A DNA stretch of 64,000 nucleotides from Pelomonas saccharophila_A (lineage in GTDB: Bacteria > Pseudomonadota > Gammaproteobacteria > Burkholderiales > Burkholderiaceae_C). The notes under the pieces were generated by a model. It did no database searches. It was not told the DNA's origin and saw nothing but the letters and a program-made list of their open reading frames with translations. The DNA is taken from the NCBI RefSeq assembly GCF_031458095.1, contig NZ_JAVDXU010000001.1, positions 1,426,001 through 1,490,000 on the forward strand, read 5' to 3'. Below, piece by piece: positions 51,101-58,549 of this stretch. The position numbers and the translations under genes are program-made. Position 1 is the stretch's first letter, and every line of letters begins with the position of its first letter.

Positions 51101-53668
51101 GCTGGCGCGACGCTGGTGTCCAGCCTGGCCGCGGCGCCCAACGCCCAAGCCCCGGCCAGCCATTTCGACGACACCAGCGGCGCCTGCCACTTCGAGCTGG
51201 GCGAACGCAGCCAGCCGGCACGGCCGTGGATCAACGTCATCGCCAACGAGAACTTCGGCTGCCAGGTGTCCGAACGCGGCGCCGGCATGGCCTGGGCCGG
51301 CAACAGCCGCCTGCACCAGATCACCCCGTGGTCCAACGACGCCCTGCTGGACTCGCCCGGCGAGTGGCTGATGCTGCATTGTCTGAGCAGCGGCAAGGTC
51401 TGGCTGCTGGGCCGCTGCAGCCCACGCCAGAGCGTCGCCCATCTGCCGGGCGCCACGGCCATGGCCTTCCAGCTGCCCGGCATGGTGGTGCGCCTGCGCT
51501 GGACCGTGGACGCCGCGCACGCCGTCAAGCAATGCCAGGTGGAGCTGCACGCCGCGCCGGGCAAGCCGCCACGCCTCATGCGCCTGCTGGCGGCCGCGCA
51601 ATGGCAGCTGGGCATGGACAGCAGCGCGCGGCGCAGCGTCGTGACCCGGCTTGAGGCCCCGCAGGGCGATGGACCGCTGCTGGCCCTGGCCACCCAGGCC
51701 GATGGCCTCAATGGCTTTGGCGGCCACACCGCCTGGATGACCCTGCGCCCGACCCGCGAGGGCGATGCCATGGCCGACGAGGTCGGCAATCTCACGACCG
51801 ACGAGGCGCTGTGGCCCTGGCCGGCCGACGCCGGCTTCACGCCCGACCTGAACCGTCCCCGCCCCTGGACGGCCGCCATCGAGGCCAGCGGCGACCGCCG
51901 CCTGTTGTTCGACGACGAAGGCCGCCTCGTCATGCCGCATGCGCTGGATGGCCAGGCCGGTCCCGCCACCGACCCCGCGGCCCTGCTGGCCGTGCCCATC
52001 CGCCTGGAAGCCGGCCATGCCTGGCATGGCACGGTGCTGCTCGGCCATGCGCCCAGCCTCGCGGCCGCGCGTGAACAGGCCGCCCAGGCCTGGGCGGCTG
52101 ACCCGCTGCGCCGCTTGGCGGCACAGCGCGCGGTCTGGCGCAAGCTCAGCCAGCCGGTGCAGGTGGAGACGCCCGACCCGGCCTTCGACGCCCTGGTCAA
52201 CCACTGGCTGCCGGCCCAGGTGCTGGGCTGCCGCATCTGGGCGCGTGCCGGCTTCTATCAGGCCGGCGGCGCCTTCGGCTTCCGCGACCAGTTGCAGGAC
52301 GCCATGTCCCTGGTCCAGCACGCCCCCGAGCGCCTGGCCGCGCAGATCCGCCTCCACGCGGCCCACCAGTTCCCGCCCGGCGATGTGCAGCATTGGTGGC
52401 ATGAGCCGGCGGGTGCCGGCGTGCGCACGCATTTCGCCGACGACCGGCTCTGGCTGGCCCTGGCCCTGGCCCTGTATGTCGAGCGCACCGCCGACACCTC
52501 GCTGGCCGACGAGATGGTGCCCTTCCTGCAGGGCCGCCCTGTGCCCGAAGGCGCCGAAGACGTCTACGAGGTGCCCGCCATCAGCGACGAGAGCGCCAGC
52601 ATCTACGAGCATGCGGCGCGCTCCATCGACGTCAGCCTGCCCGTTGGCGCGCACGGCCTGCCGCTGTTCGGCACCGGCGACTGGAACGACGGCATGAACC
52701 GCGTCGGCGCCGAAGGACGCGGCGAATCGGTGTGGATGGGCTTTTTCCTTTGCGCCGTCATCGATGCGCTGCATCCCCTGGCCATCGCCCGCGGCGAGCA
52801 GGCCCGCGCCGCGCGCTGGCGCCAGGCCCGCGACAAGCTGGCCAAGGCCCTGGACACCGAAGCCTGGGACGGCCGCTGGTACCGCCGCGGCTGGTTCGAC
52901 GACGGCAGCGTGCTGGGCACCCACAGCGACACGGAATGCCGCATCGACCTCATCGTGCAAGCCTGGGCCGTGCTGACCGGCGCCGCCGAGGCTGACCGCG
53001 CCCGCCTGGCCCTGGACAGCGCCTGGCGCGAACTGCATGACCGCGATGCCCATCTGCTGCGCCTGCTGTGGCCGCCGCTGAAGGACCACCAGCCCGAGGC
53101 CGGCTACATCCAGGCCTACCCGGGCGGCGTGCGCGAGAACGGCGGCCAGTACAACCACGCGGCCACCTGGGCGCTGATGGCCAGCGCCAAGCTGGGCCAG
53201 GCGGAGCGCGCCTGGGCAGCCTTCACCGCCATCAGCCCGGCCCACCGCGGCGCCCATGGTGCGGCCTACGGACTGGAGCCCTTTGCCGTGGCCGGCGACA
53301 TCGAGACCGCGGCGCCTCACGCCGGGCGGGGAGGCTGGAGCTGGTATACCGGCGCCGCCGGCTGGCTGCTGCGCGCGGCCACCGAGTCGCTGTGCGGCGT
53401 GAAGCTGGCCGACGGCATGCTGCGCGTCCAACCCTGCCTGCCACCGCACTGGCCCCAGGCCCGGGTGCGGCTGCAGCAGCAGGGTCGCCGCATCGAAGTG
53501 CTGCTGCAGCGCGCGCCGCTGGGCGCCGGCATCGCCCCGCCGCCCGGCTATCGGACGCTGGCGCCGGGTGCCACGCTGGCCTTGGGCGACCAGGCGGGCG
53601 ACGTGCTGCTGTGGGTGCCCATCACCGAGACGCCGGCCCGCCGGCCCGAGCCGGCGACGACGTTCTGA
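45170..53668 (+). CDS. ndvB: NdvB-type cyclic beta-1,2-glucan synthase
   Basis: This 2832-residue inner-membrane enzyme makes cyclic periplasmic glucans. It has membrane spans near 423-475, a GT84 glycosyltransferase domain (DAD in HIVTLDADTALPP near 648; RIHRWTRGDW near 803), further spans to about 1020, a glycoamylase-like region (TNIGLYLLSACCAREF) and C-terminal GH94 phosphorylase-like domains with GTGDWNDGMN near 2500. These elongate, cut and cyclise the glucan. The length fits rhizobial NdvB. A small membrane protein and a betaine-type transporter gene follow, so osmoadaptation is a plausible context. A huge antisense ORF is a GC artefact. Confidence 0.94.
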   Translation: MSAPPQHPPHDLTPAGAAQAFIRLASGTEAAAAPVRAVQFGAERFAEHGRSLAAAQRVDDPRHQPRPFSPRLRSNLQVWAAALGVLSEEGLQADIDPAHAWLLDNARIVQQQLDEVLHDLPRSYFQRLPRLADEPLQGLPRVYGVAWAWVAHADSSLDLTLLHHFLTGHHDVQALTLRELWALPSTLRVVLVENLRRLAERAAWRHLARRAAQGLFEALPHLDAAAARSQLQQWQSAWPRDPAIVALALRLHERMTDRALGQPEQRDADDSPWAAVSAWLAEVLPDPAAAQATEQAESAADHQSIRNAIGSLRNLGAANWAGLFEAVHPTLRALGRIDVYRQEHEATRDMAMHAIEALTERHKVPEADVAQVLRLLCNDPDWADDAEERAPLYWLSGAGRGRLLSELRLKPTAGERFAAALRRHRVVLYLASLAALLGLCELTLLMLGLPPGVGWPMVVAAVLLSLLPASEAVVALANRLISECAPPALLPRLTWPQGIPAAARSLVVIPCMLTRPKGIATLLAQLERHHLANLEAEAQFALLSDWTDAKAEHLPQDAALLAQARAGIEALNQRHGVACDGRPRFLLLHRERRWSETEQRWIGWERKRGKTETLAALLAGQAADTLPDRFVDLGELSVPAPGIRHIVTLDADTALPPGALRELVAIAAHPLNRPRLGTSASGAVTVVRGHGMLQPRVATPLATAAGSSTVHGTWFHSLFAGQPGLDPYSAASSEVYQDLFDEGSAAGKGVIDVQAAARVLAHRLPEGQVLSHDLLEGSLMRCAGISDVVLVEPAPMHADVAASRIHRWTRGDWQLLPFLGHPRRWGLHGIHIWKMLDNLRRSLVAPASLLLLVTSWMGLGLAPAWALGLVAAAFGAGPLMGALAACAPSGERISLPRFYRQAAIELGRAIGGTAWHLAMLPAASWLSADAIVRALWRQRVSHQHLLEWTTADAAEAAARTDWKSMWRQHRRLTFASGVLALLLMTPALIGRPVDWDLALPLLVAWALSPLWIGLASRPRPRPRREAINDDDRQYLLSVARDTWRWFERWVTQDDNDLPPDNVQFDPDIAVAHRTSPTNIGLYLLSACCAREFGWLHDVGLAERIGRTLDTLDKLPRHRGHFYNWIDTQRLAVLEPPYVSAVDSGNLCAHLLVVAAACEGYAQGGEGMPPPPAVAEALNAVAARARALALAHDFSWLYDPQRRLLHIGAVAAVGSEPGTERLDQNHYDLLASEARLASLVAIAKGDLPATHWGALGRPFFSRGRVTGLKSWSGSMFEMLMPSLVLDEPTGSALAEASRAAVMEQIRAGRAAGLPWGVSESAYAKRDHSLAYQYGPQGVASLALRDTPPEEMVIAPYASLMATMVMPRAAVANLRALQALGARHDGGFMEALDYTLGRQPEATAETRPAGRRFERIGTTMAHHHGMSLVALTEVLCGGAPQRWADAEPRLCAVRWLLHERAPHKVAPLREPPPQPRRSAPRKARISLVVPELHGRALPATAWLGHGKLSAMVREHGGGTLVWGEPGSQVLVSRWRDDLAQDLLGHHLHLRDLDLHWNGAPETSPWRSLTLRPTPGPQWRYGCRLHPASAQFTAEGEELHAHTEAWVAVEDDVELRRITLRNLAHRPRRLALVSSFEPVLAPAKADLAHPAFGKLFLQARWEPGQQALYWQRLPRGHKEQPLHAVHALVGVELDGGARLDQVRAGADRAHWLARGGTPGQPGGVIAHAGVQTLLGTDVAGLNTEAGMLDTGNDPISLLHLVLTLPPGARVTLTLATAAAREPQTLNHLLDKLRQPALCERALTLAHTMAGVRTQGAALAPGAWRAGLTLQTLLTSQVARESLPLPETGYERDALWRHGISGDDPIILIRVADATGVVMVRELCALLQAQGSPLPVDVVVLDAEPPSYLAPVSRALRSLAEQQVHGRCRVHVLSDETVGPDTRFALNLLARVRWFADGRPLAQQLERLPINHEQAAKARRGAGATLVSSLAAAPNAQAPASHFDDTSGACHFELGERSQPARPWINVIANENFGCQVSERGAGMAWAGNSRLHQITPWSNDALLDSPGEWLMLHCLSSGKVWLLGRCSPRQSVAHLPGATAMAFQLPGMVVRLRWTVDAAHAVKQCQVELHAAPGKPPRLMRLLAAAQWQLGMDSSARRSVVTRLEAPQGDGPLLALATQADGLNGFGGHTAWMTLRPTREGDAMADEVGNLTTDEALWPWPADAGFTPDLNRPRPWTAAIEASGDRRLLFDDEGRLVMPHALDGQAGPATDPAALLAVPIRLEAGHAWHGTVLLGHAPSLAAAREQAAQAWAADPLRRLAAQRAVWRKLSQPVQVETPDPAFDALVNHWLPAQVLGCRIWARAGFYQAGGAFGFRDQLQDAMSLVQHAPERLAAQIRLHAAHQFPPGDVQHWWHEPAGAGVRTHFADDRLWLALALALYVERTADTSLADEMVPFLQGRPVPEGAEDVYEVPAISDESASIYEHAARSIDVSLPVGAHGLPLFGTGDWNDGMNRVGAEGRGESVWMGFFLCAVIDALHPLAIARGEQARAARWRQARDKLAKALDTEAWDGRWYRRGWFDDGSVLGTHSDTECRIDLIVQAWAVLTGAAEADRARLALDSAWRELHDRDAHLLRLLWPPLKDHQPEAGYIQAYPGGVRENGGQYNHAATWALMASAKLGQAERAWAAFTAISPAHRGAHGAAYGLEPFAVAGDIETAAPHAGRGGWSWYTGAAGWLLRAATESLCGVKLADGMLRVQPCLPPHWPQARVRLQQQGRRIEVLLQRAPLGAGIAPPPGYRTLAPGATLALGDQAGDVLLWVPITETPARRPEPATTF

Positions 53669-53678
53669 AAGCGCAATG

Positions 53679-53701
53679 AAAAGCGGCCCCAAGGGGCCGC
53701 T
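53679..53701. terminator. Convergent terminator between ndvB and the small membrane gene
   Basis: The stem AGCGGCCC/GGGCCGCT (53682-53701) has four A residues before it on the plus strand, giving a T-tract for the minus-strand gene. It can act in both directions but lacks a plus-strand T run. Confidence 0.6.
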
Positions 53702-53720
53702 GTCTGGAAGGCCGGCAGGT

Positions 53721-53924
53721 TTACACAGTGACGCTCAGCACCGCCGCGATGAGGACGCTGCCCAGCACGACGGTGGTGAACAGGCGGTCGCCGATGGCCG
53801 AGTCCAGCGCCTCCAGCGAGCACAGCATGCGCAATCGGCGGTCGGACAGGGTCCGGCACTGGCGCAGATGGACGCCCAGGCTGTCCAGGTGCTGACGCAG
53901 CAGATGATCGGTGGCGCGGGACAT
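53721..53924 (-). CDS. Small tail-anchored membrane protein, unknown
   Basis: This 67-residue protein has a strong ribosome-binding site (GAGGAGG before the ATG). The N-terminal 45 residues are charged and helical (HLLRQHLDSLGVHLRQCRTLSDRR), and the last 20 (LFTTVVLGSVLIAAVLSVTV) form one membrane span, so it is probably tail-anchored in the inner membrane. It lies convergent with ndvB. I recognise no family; an accessory role for NdvB is possible but unproven. Confidence 0.8.
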   Translation of the reverse strand: MSRATDHLLRQHLDSLGVHLRQCRTLSDRRLRMLCSLEALDSAIGDRLFTTVVLGSVLIAAVLSVTV

Positions 53925-54035
53925 GGTGACCTCCTCTGAAAACAATGACTTCAAGTCTAGACAGGACGGCCCGCCGTTGCATTCGGACACCAAGGCGGCT
54001 GCGTGTAGGGCATGTCTGACATTGGGATGCAGGTC

Positions 54036-55571
54036 ATGAGGCACCATGCGCCCATGAGAACAAGCCGGCAAGCCTTTTGGTGTTTGACCCTGCTAACGGC
54101 GTGGTTTGCCGGCGTGGCAAACGCCGCTCCCGCCCTGCAAGTGGGCTCCAAGCGCTTCACGGAAAGCTATCTGCTCGGCGAGATCGTCACCCAGACCCTG
54201 GCCGGCCAGGGCATCGCCGCCGAGCACCGCCAGGGCCTGGGCAACACCGCCATCCTGGCGGCGGCCCTGCAGCAGGGCCAGATCGACCTCTACCCCGAGT
54301 ACACCGGCACCATCGTGCGCGAGCTGCTCAAGCGCGAGTCCGCCGCCGACGCCCAGGCGCCTCTGGACAGCATCAACGCCTGGCTGCAGCCGCTGGGGCT
54401 GAAGGCGGCCGTGCCGCTGGGCTTCAACAACAGCTATGCGCTGGCCCTGCGCGAAGCGGATGCAGCGCGGCTGGGCATCGCGACGATCTCGGACCTGGCT
54501 GCCAAGGCCCCGCTGCTCAAGCCCGGGCTGTCGCATGAATTCCTGGCCCGCGCCGACGGCTGGCCGGCCCTGCAGCGCGCCTACGGCCTGAAGCTGCAGC
54601 CCGGCTCGGGGCTGGACCATGGCCTGGCCTATCAGGCGCTGGCGAAGGGCCAGGTCGACCTCATCGACGTCTACACGACCGACGCCCAGCTGGCCCGCCA
54701 GCCCGTGCGCGTGCTGCACGACGACCGCGGCTTCTTCCCGCGCTATGACGCCGTGCTGCTGATGCGCGCCACGATCGACCCCGGGCCGCTGCTGGGCCTG
54801 AGCGGCCGTCTGCCCGAGGCCGAGATGACCCGCCTGAATGCCGCCGCCGAGCTGGACGGGCGCGCCTTTGCCGATGTTGCGAAAAGTTTTCTGCAATCCG
54901 CGCACGACGGCTCGACCCGCCAGGGCCTGCTGGCCCGGCTGCTGGCGCCGGATCTGCCGAAACTGCTGGCCCAGCATCTGGCCCTGGTGCTGGCTTCTCT
55001 CGCCCTGGCCGTCGTCGTGGCCGTGCCTCTGGGCGTCGCCGCCCACCGCCTGCCGCGCCTGGCTGGGCCGGTGATGGCGACGGCCGGCCTGCTGCAGACC
55101 CTGCCCTCGCTGGCCCTGCTGGCCTTCCTGATCGCCGTGGTCGGCCGCATCGGCTTCGCGCCGGCCCTGCTGGCCCTGTTCGTCTACGCGCTGCTGCCCA
55201 TCGTGCGCAACACCCACGCGGGGCTGCAGGCCGTGTCCCGGGGGTTGACCGAGTCCGCCATGGCCCTGGGGCTGACACGCGGCCAGACGCTGCGCGCCGT
55301 CGAGCTGCCGCTGGCTCTGCCGACGCTGATGGCCGGCGTGAAGACAGCCGCCGTCACCAATGTCGGCACGGCCACCGTGGCGGCCTTCGTCGGTGCGGGC
55401 GGGCTGGGTGAGCGCATCGTCGCCGGCCTGGCCGTCAACGACAGCACGCTGATGCTGGCCGGCGCCCTGCCCGCCGCGGCCCTGGCCATCGCCGTGCAAC
55501 TGCTGTTTGATGCGCTGGAACGCCGAGTCGCGCACAATGGGCCAAAACAGACTCGGGATCGAGGGGCATGA
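54036..55571 (+). CDS. Fused glycine-betaine-type binding protein and permease
   Basis: This protein of about 511 residues joins two ABC components. The N-terminal part (signal to about 300) is a ProX/OpuAC-type binding domain (LQVGSKRFTESYLLGEIVTQTLAGQG, IDLYPEYTGTIVRELL). The C-terminal part is a ProW-type permease (RIGFAPALLALFVYALLPIVRNT, GLTRGQTLRAVELPLALPTLMAGVKTAAVTNVGTATVAA). Betaine or choline is the likely substrate. No ATPase gene lies on either side. The start is not fixed: ATG 54036 has AGG close upstream, 54012 and 54054 are in frame. Confidence 0.9.
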   Translation: MRHHAPMRTSRQAFWCLTLLTAWFAGVANAAPALQVGSKRFTESYLLGEIVTQTLAGQGIAAEHRQGLGNTAILAAALQQGQIDLYPEYTGTIVRELLKRESAADAQAPLDSINAWLQPLGLKAAVPLGFNNSYALALREADAARLGIATISDLAAKAPLLKPGLSHEFLARADGWPALQRAYGLKLQPGSGLDHGLAYQALAKGQVDLIDVYTTDAQLARQPVRVLHDDRGFFPRYDAVLLMRATIDPGPLLGLSGRLPEAEMTRLNAAAELDGRAFADVAKSFLQSAHDGSTRQGLLARLLAPDLPKLLAQHLALVLASLALAVVVAVPLGVAAHRLPRLAGPVMATAGLLQTLPSLALLAFLIAVVGRIGFAPALLALFVYALLPIVRNTHAGLQAVSRGLTESAMALGLTRGQTLRAVELPLALPTLMAGVKTAAVTNVGTATVAAFVGAGGLGERIVAGLAVNDSTLMLAGALPAAALAIAVQLLFDALERRVAHNGPKQTRDRGA

Positions 55572-56386
55572 ACGCAAGGGTGCGATCGGGCTTGCTGCTT
55601 TGGGGCTGGCTGGCGGCGGCAGCGGCCCAGGCCGATTGCACCCGCCCCCTCAATGTGCCCATGGCCTCGATAGGCCTGAGCGTCAGCTTCGAGGACGGCC
55701 AGGCCCAGGGCATCTACCCGACGATGCTGCGCGAGGTGGCCACCAGCACCCGCTGCCAGTTTGAAATGCACAAGGTGCCGCGGGCGCGGCTGCAAACCCT
55801 GTTCGACGCCGGCCAGGCGGACCTGCTGATCCCGGCCTCGACCACGCCGGCCCGTGATGCGGTGGGCGAATTCGTGCCCCTGATCCAGGTGCGCGCCAGC
55901 CTGCTGACGCTGGACAGCGACGCGCCCGTCCCCCGCTCCCTGGCCGAACTGCTGGCCCAGCCGGACTACAAGCTCGTCGTCGTGCGCGGCTTCTCCTTCG
56001 GGGCGGCCTATGACAGTGCCATCGCGACGCTGCGCCAGCGCCAGCGCCTCATCGAGGAGGCCGACGCCAGCGGTGTCGCCCGCGCACTGCGCCAGGGCCT
56101 GGCACGGGCCACCGTCATGACGGCCTCCATCCTGGTTGGGACCCTGGTCATCGAACCAGAACTGACGCCGCTGCTGAAGCGGCTGCGCATCGAACCGCTG
56201 GAGGAGCTGGGCTGGCATGCCAGCGGCCTCTATCTGTCGCGCCGCAGCCTCGGCGAGGCCGACCGGCGCACGCTGCGCCTGGCCCTGAGCCAGGCGGCGC
56301 GCAGCGGGCGGCTCTGGCAGCTCTTCAACGAGGCCCACCCGCCGGGCAGCCTGGGCGTCAGCATCCGGCCGCTGCCGACGCCCTAG
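55568..56386 (+). CDS. Family 3-like periplasmic binding protein
   Basis: This 272-residue protein has a signal peptide (WGWLAAAAAQADC) and the SBP_bac_3 pattern GIYPTMLREVATSTRCQFEMHKVPRARLQTLFDAGQADLLIPAS. Such proteins bind amino acids or act as signal-domain relatives. It overlaps the fused transporter gene as ATGA, so it may act with it or be a second binder. No ATPase is nearby. Confidence 0.85.
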   Translation: MNARVRSGLLLWGWLAAAAAQADCTRPLNVPMASIGLSVSFEDGQAQGIYPTMLREVATSTRCQFEMHKVPRARLQTLFDAGQADLLIPASTTPARDAVGEFVPLIQVRASLLTLDSDAPVPRSLAELLAQPDYKLVVVRGFSFGAAYDSAIATLRQRQRLIEEADASGVARALRQGLARATVMTASILVGTLVIEPELTPLLKRLRIEPLEELGWHASGLYLSRRSLGEADRRTLRLALSQAARSGRLWQLFNEAHPPGSLGVSIRPLPTP

Positions 56387-56398
56387 GGGGTCAGGCTT

Positions 56399-57412
56399 TC
56401 AGCGCAGCTGGCTGCTGTAGTCCAGCGGCAGCCATTGCCAGCCCTTGCCGGCCTGGCGCAGGCGGCCCACGCCGGGGAAGCTGAAGTGGGTGATCGCGAC
56501 CAGGCTGCCCTCCTTGGCCAGCTCAGCAAAGACGCGGGCGCGGGTCTTGGCGGCCTGCGGCTCGTCCGCGTCGAAGGCGATGGTGACCTCGGGCGAGGCC
56601 AATTGCACCGAGGCGACGTGGATGAGGTCGCCGATCAGCACCAGGCGCTGGCCCTGGCTCTCGACCGCATAGACCGCATGACCGGCCGTATGGCCATGGG
56701 CCTGCAGGGCGCGGATGCCGGGCACGATCTCGCCATCCCGCTCGAAGGGGGCGAAGCGGCCGGCCTGCACATAGGGCGTCAGCGATGCCATGGCGCCCTG
56801 GAAGAAGCCCTTGACCTCCTTGGGCGCGGCGTCGGCCTTGGCCGGGGACAGCCAGTAGTCGGCATCGGCCTTGTCGGCATGCACGGTGGCGTTGGCAAAG
56901 ACGCGCTGGCCGTCGGCCGCGAGGCCGCCGACGTGGTCGGGGTGCATATGGGTGATGAGGATGTCGTCGACCTGCTCGGGCTGGTAGCCGGCGGCACGGA
57001 TCTGCGTGACGAGCTTGCCCAGGGTCGGGCCGAACAGCGTGCCGGCGCCGGCGTCGACCAGGACGAGGCGGCTGCCGGTGTTGATCAGCCAGGCATTGAC
57101 CGAGGTCTCCAGCGGGGTCTGCTGGAAGTTCTGCTTGAGCCCCTGGGCGACACGGCCGGCCGGGGCGTGCAGGATCTGGTCGACGGCCAGGCCGACGGTG
57201 CCGTCGCTCAGCGACGTGACCTCGAAGCTGCCCACCATCAGGCGATACCAGCCGGGGGCCTGAGTCTTGAACTGGGGCGCCGCGGCCTGGGCAGGCGCCG
57301 GCAGCGTGGCGGCAGCCAGGCCGGACAAGGCCAGGGCCGCCGCGACCGCCAGGCGGCCGAGGGTGACGGGGCGGCGACGGGAAGGAGTCGGGAACGGGGC
57401 GGTGGAGTTCAT
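56399..57412 (-). CDS. MBL-fold metallo-hydrolase, exported
   Basis: This protein of about 337 residues has a signal peptide (LAVAAALALSGLAAATLPAPAQA) and the metallo-beta-lactamase fold motifs: THMHPDHVGGL, a downstream His in HGHTAGHAVY, Asp in IGDLIHV, and a late ITHFSFPGVG. This pattern fits the quorum-quenching/phosphotriesterase-like MPH group, such as methyl-parathion hydrolase, but substrate is not known. The ATG at 57412 is chosen for the signal peptide. A divergent LysR gene and a dyad lie upstream. Confidence 0.88.
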   Translation of the reverse strand: MNSTAPFPTPSRRRPVTLGRLAVAAALALSGLAAATLPAPAQAAAPQFKTQAPGWYRLMVGSFEVTSLSDGTVGLAVDQILHAPAGRVAQGLKQNFQQTPLETSVNAWLINTGSRLVLVDAGAGTLFGPTLGKLVTQIRAAGYQPEQVDDILITHMHPDHVGGLAADGQRVFANATVHADKADADYWLSPAKADAAPKEVKGFFQGAMASLTPYVQAGRFAPFERDGEIVPGIRALQAHGHTAGHAVYAVESQGQRLVLIGDLIHVASVQLASPEVTIAFDADEPQAAKTRARVFAELAKEGSLVAITHFSFPGVGRLRQAGKGWQWLPLDYSSQLR

Positions 57413-57459
57413 GGTCGGCTTTCTTTGAGTGGTTTGGCGAACGAGGCGCATTGTTTTGC

Positions 57460-57494
57460 TTTGCGTTTCTCGGAACAATCACGCAAAACGCAAA
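57460..57494. promoter_or_regulatory. Inverted repeat between MBL hydrolase and LysR genes
   Basis: TTTGCGTTT (57460-57468) and its exact reverse complement AAACGCAAA (57486-57494) are 17 bases apart. The location and the divergent layout suggest a LysR operator controlling both genes. Confidence 0.6.
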
Positions 57495-57521
57495 CTGCAC
57501 TTGCGAATCACGCAAAGCTCC

Positions 57522-58466
57522 ATGATCGAATCCTTCGAGACCTTCCTGGCCGTTGCCGCTGCCGGCAGCTTTTCCGAGGTGGCGCGCCGCCAGGACGTTG
57601 CCGTGTCGTCGGTGACCCGCAAGATCGACGCGCTGGAAGCCGAACTCGGCTCCAAGCTCTTCCACCGCAGCCCGCGTCGCCTGGCTCTTACCGACGCCGG
57701 CGAGCAGTTCCTGCCGCGCGCCCGCCTCATCCTGGGCGAACTGGCCGGCGCCAAGGAAGCGCTCAACGCCGGCGACGCCGAGCCGCGCGGCCTGCTGACG
57801 GTGACGGCGCCCACGGTCTTCGGGCGCCGCCATGTTGTCGGCGCCCTGGCCAGCTTCCTGCGCCGCTATCCGGACATCGAGGTTGACCTGCACCTCATCG
57901 ACCAGATCGTCGACCTGTCCGAACAGCGCATGGACGTGGCCATCCGCATCGGCCTGCTGCCCGACAGCGACCTGCGCGCCACGACGCTGGCCCAGGTGCG
58001 CCTGGTCACCTGCGCCAGCCCGGCCTATCTGGCGCGCAAGGGCCGGCCGCACAGCCCCGAGGACCTGCTGCAGCACGACTGCATCACCGTGGCCTCGCCG
58101 CCGGCGCCGGGCTTCGTCTGGCGCTATGCCGGCGTGAATCGCAACCAGCCGCTGCCGGTGCGCGGCAGCTTCAGGACCGATGACAAGGACGGCATGCTGC
58201 AGGCCGCGCTGCAGGGCCTGGGTGTGCTGCACATCGCGACCTGGGTGGTCTGCGACCAGCTGCGCTCGGGTGAACTCGTCGCCCTCTTCCCCGACGAAGC
58301 CGGCGCGCCGTCCTCGCCCGGCATGCCTGGCATCCACGCCGTGCGCCTGCCAGGCCGCAGTCACGCGACCAAGGCGAGGCTCTTCATCGACCATCTGCGC
58401 GCCGAGATCGGCGACACGCCGTGGTGGGACCGCATGCTGCAGCAAGACCGCGGCGTGCCGGCCTGA
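57522..58466 (+). CDS. LysR family transcriptional regulator
   Basis: This 314-residue regulator has the N-terminal winged helix (FETFLAVAAAGSFSEVARRQDVAVSSVTRKIDALE) and an effector domain of the DNA-binding/co-inducer type common in LTTR (GLLTVTAPTVFGRRHVVGAL). The ATG at 57522 (MIESFETF) matches the usual LysR start. It is divergent from the MBL hydrolase gene, which it probably regulates. Confidence 0.93.
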   Translation: MIESFETFLAVAAAGSFSEVARRQDVAVSSVTRKIDALEAELGSKLFHRSPRRLALTDAGEQFLPRARLILGELAGAKEALNAGDAEPRGLLTVTAPTVFGRRHVVGALASFLRRYPDIEVDLHLIDQIVDLSEQRMDVAIRIGLLPDSDLRATTLAQVRLVTCASPAYLARKGRPHSPEDLLQHDCITVASPPAPGFVWRYAGVNRNQPLPVRGSFRTDDKDGMLQAALQGLGVLHIATWVVCDQLRSGELVALFPDEAGAPSSPGMPGIHAVRLPGRSHATKARLFIDHLRAEIGDTPWWDRMLQQDRGVPA

Positions 58467-58549
58467 GGGGCGTCCTCCTGCCGATTGGGGATTCACGCTG
58501 CGCGACAAGCGCCTAAGGTGGCGGCTGTTCTTCCTCGAGGAGGCTTGCC

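Noticed and set aside
47576..53692. Minus-strand ORF of 2038 codons opposite ndvB
   Set aside because: It is a GC-skew artefact of codon phase. The plus-strand NdvB has full conserved domains, and the antisense product has no recognisable motif and a composition typical of shadow frames.
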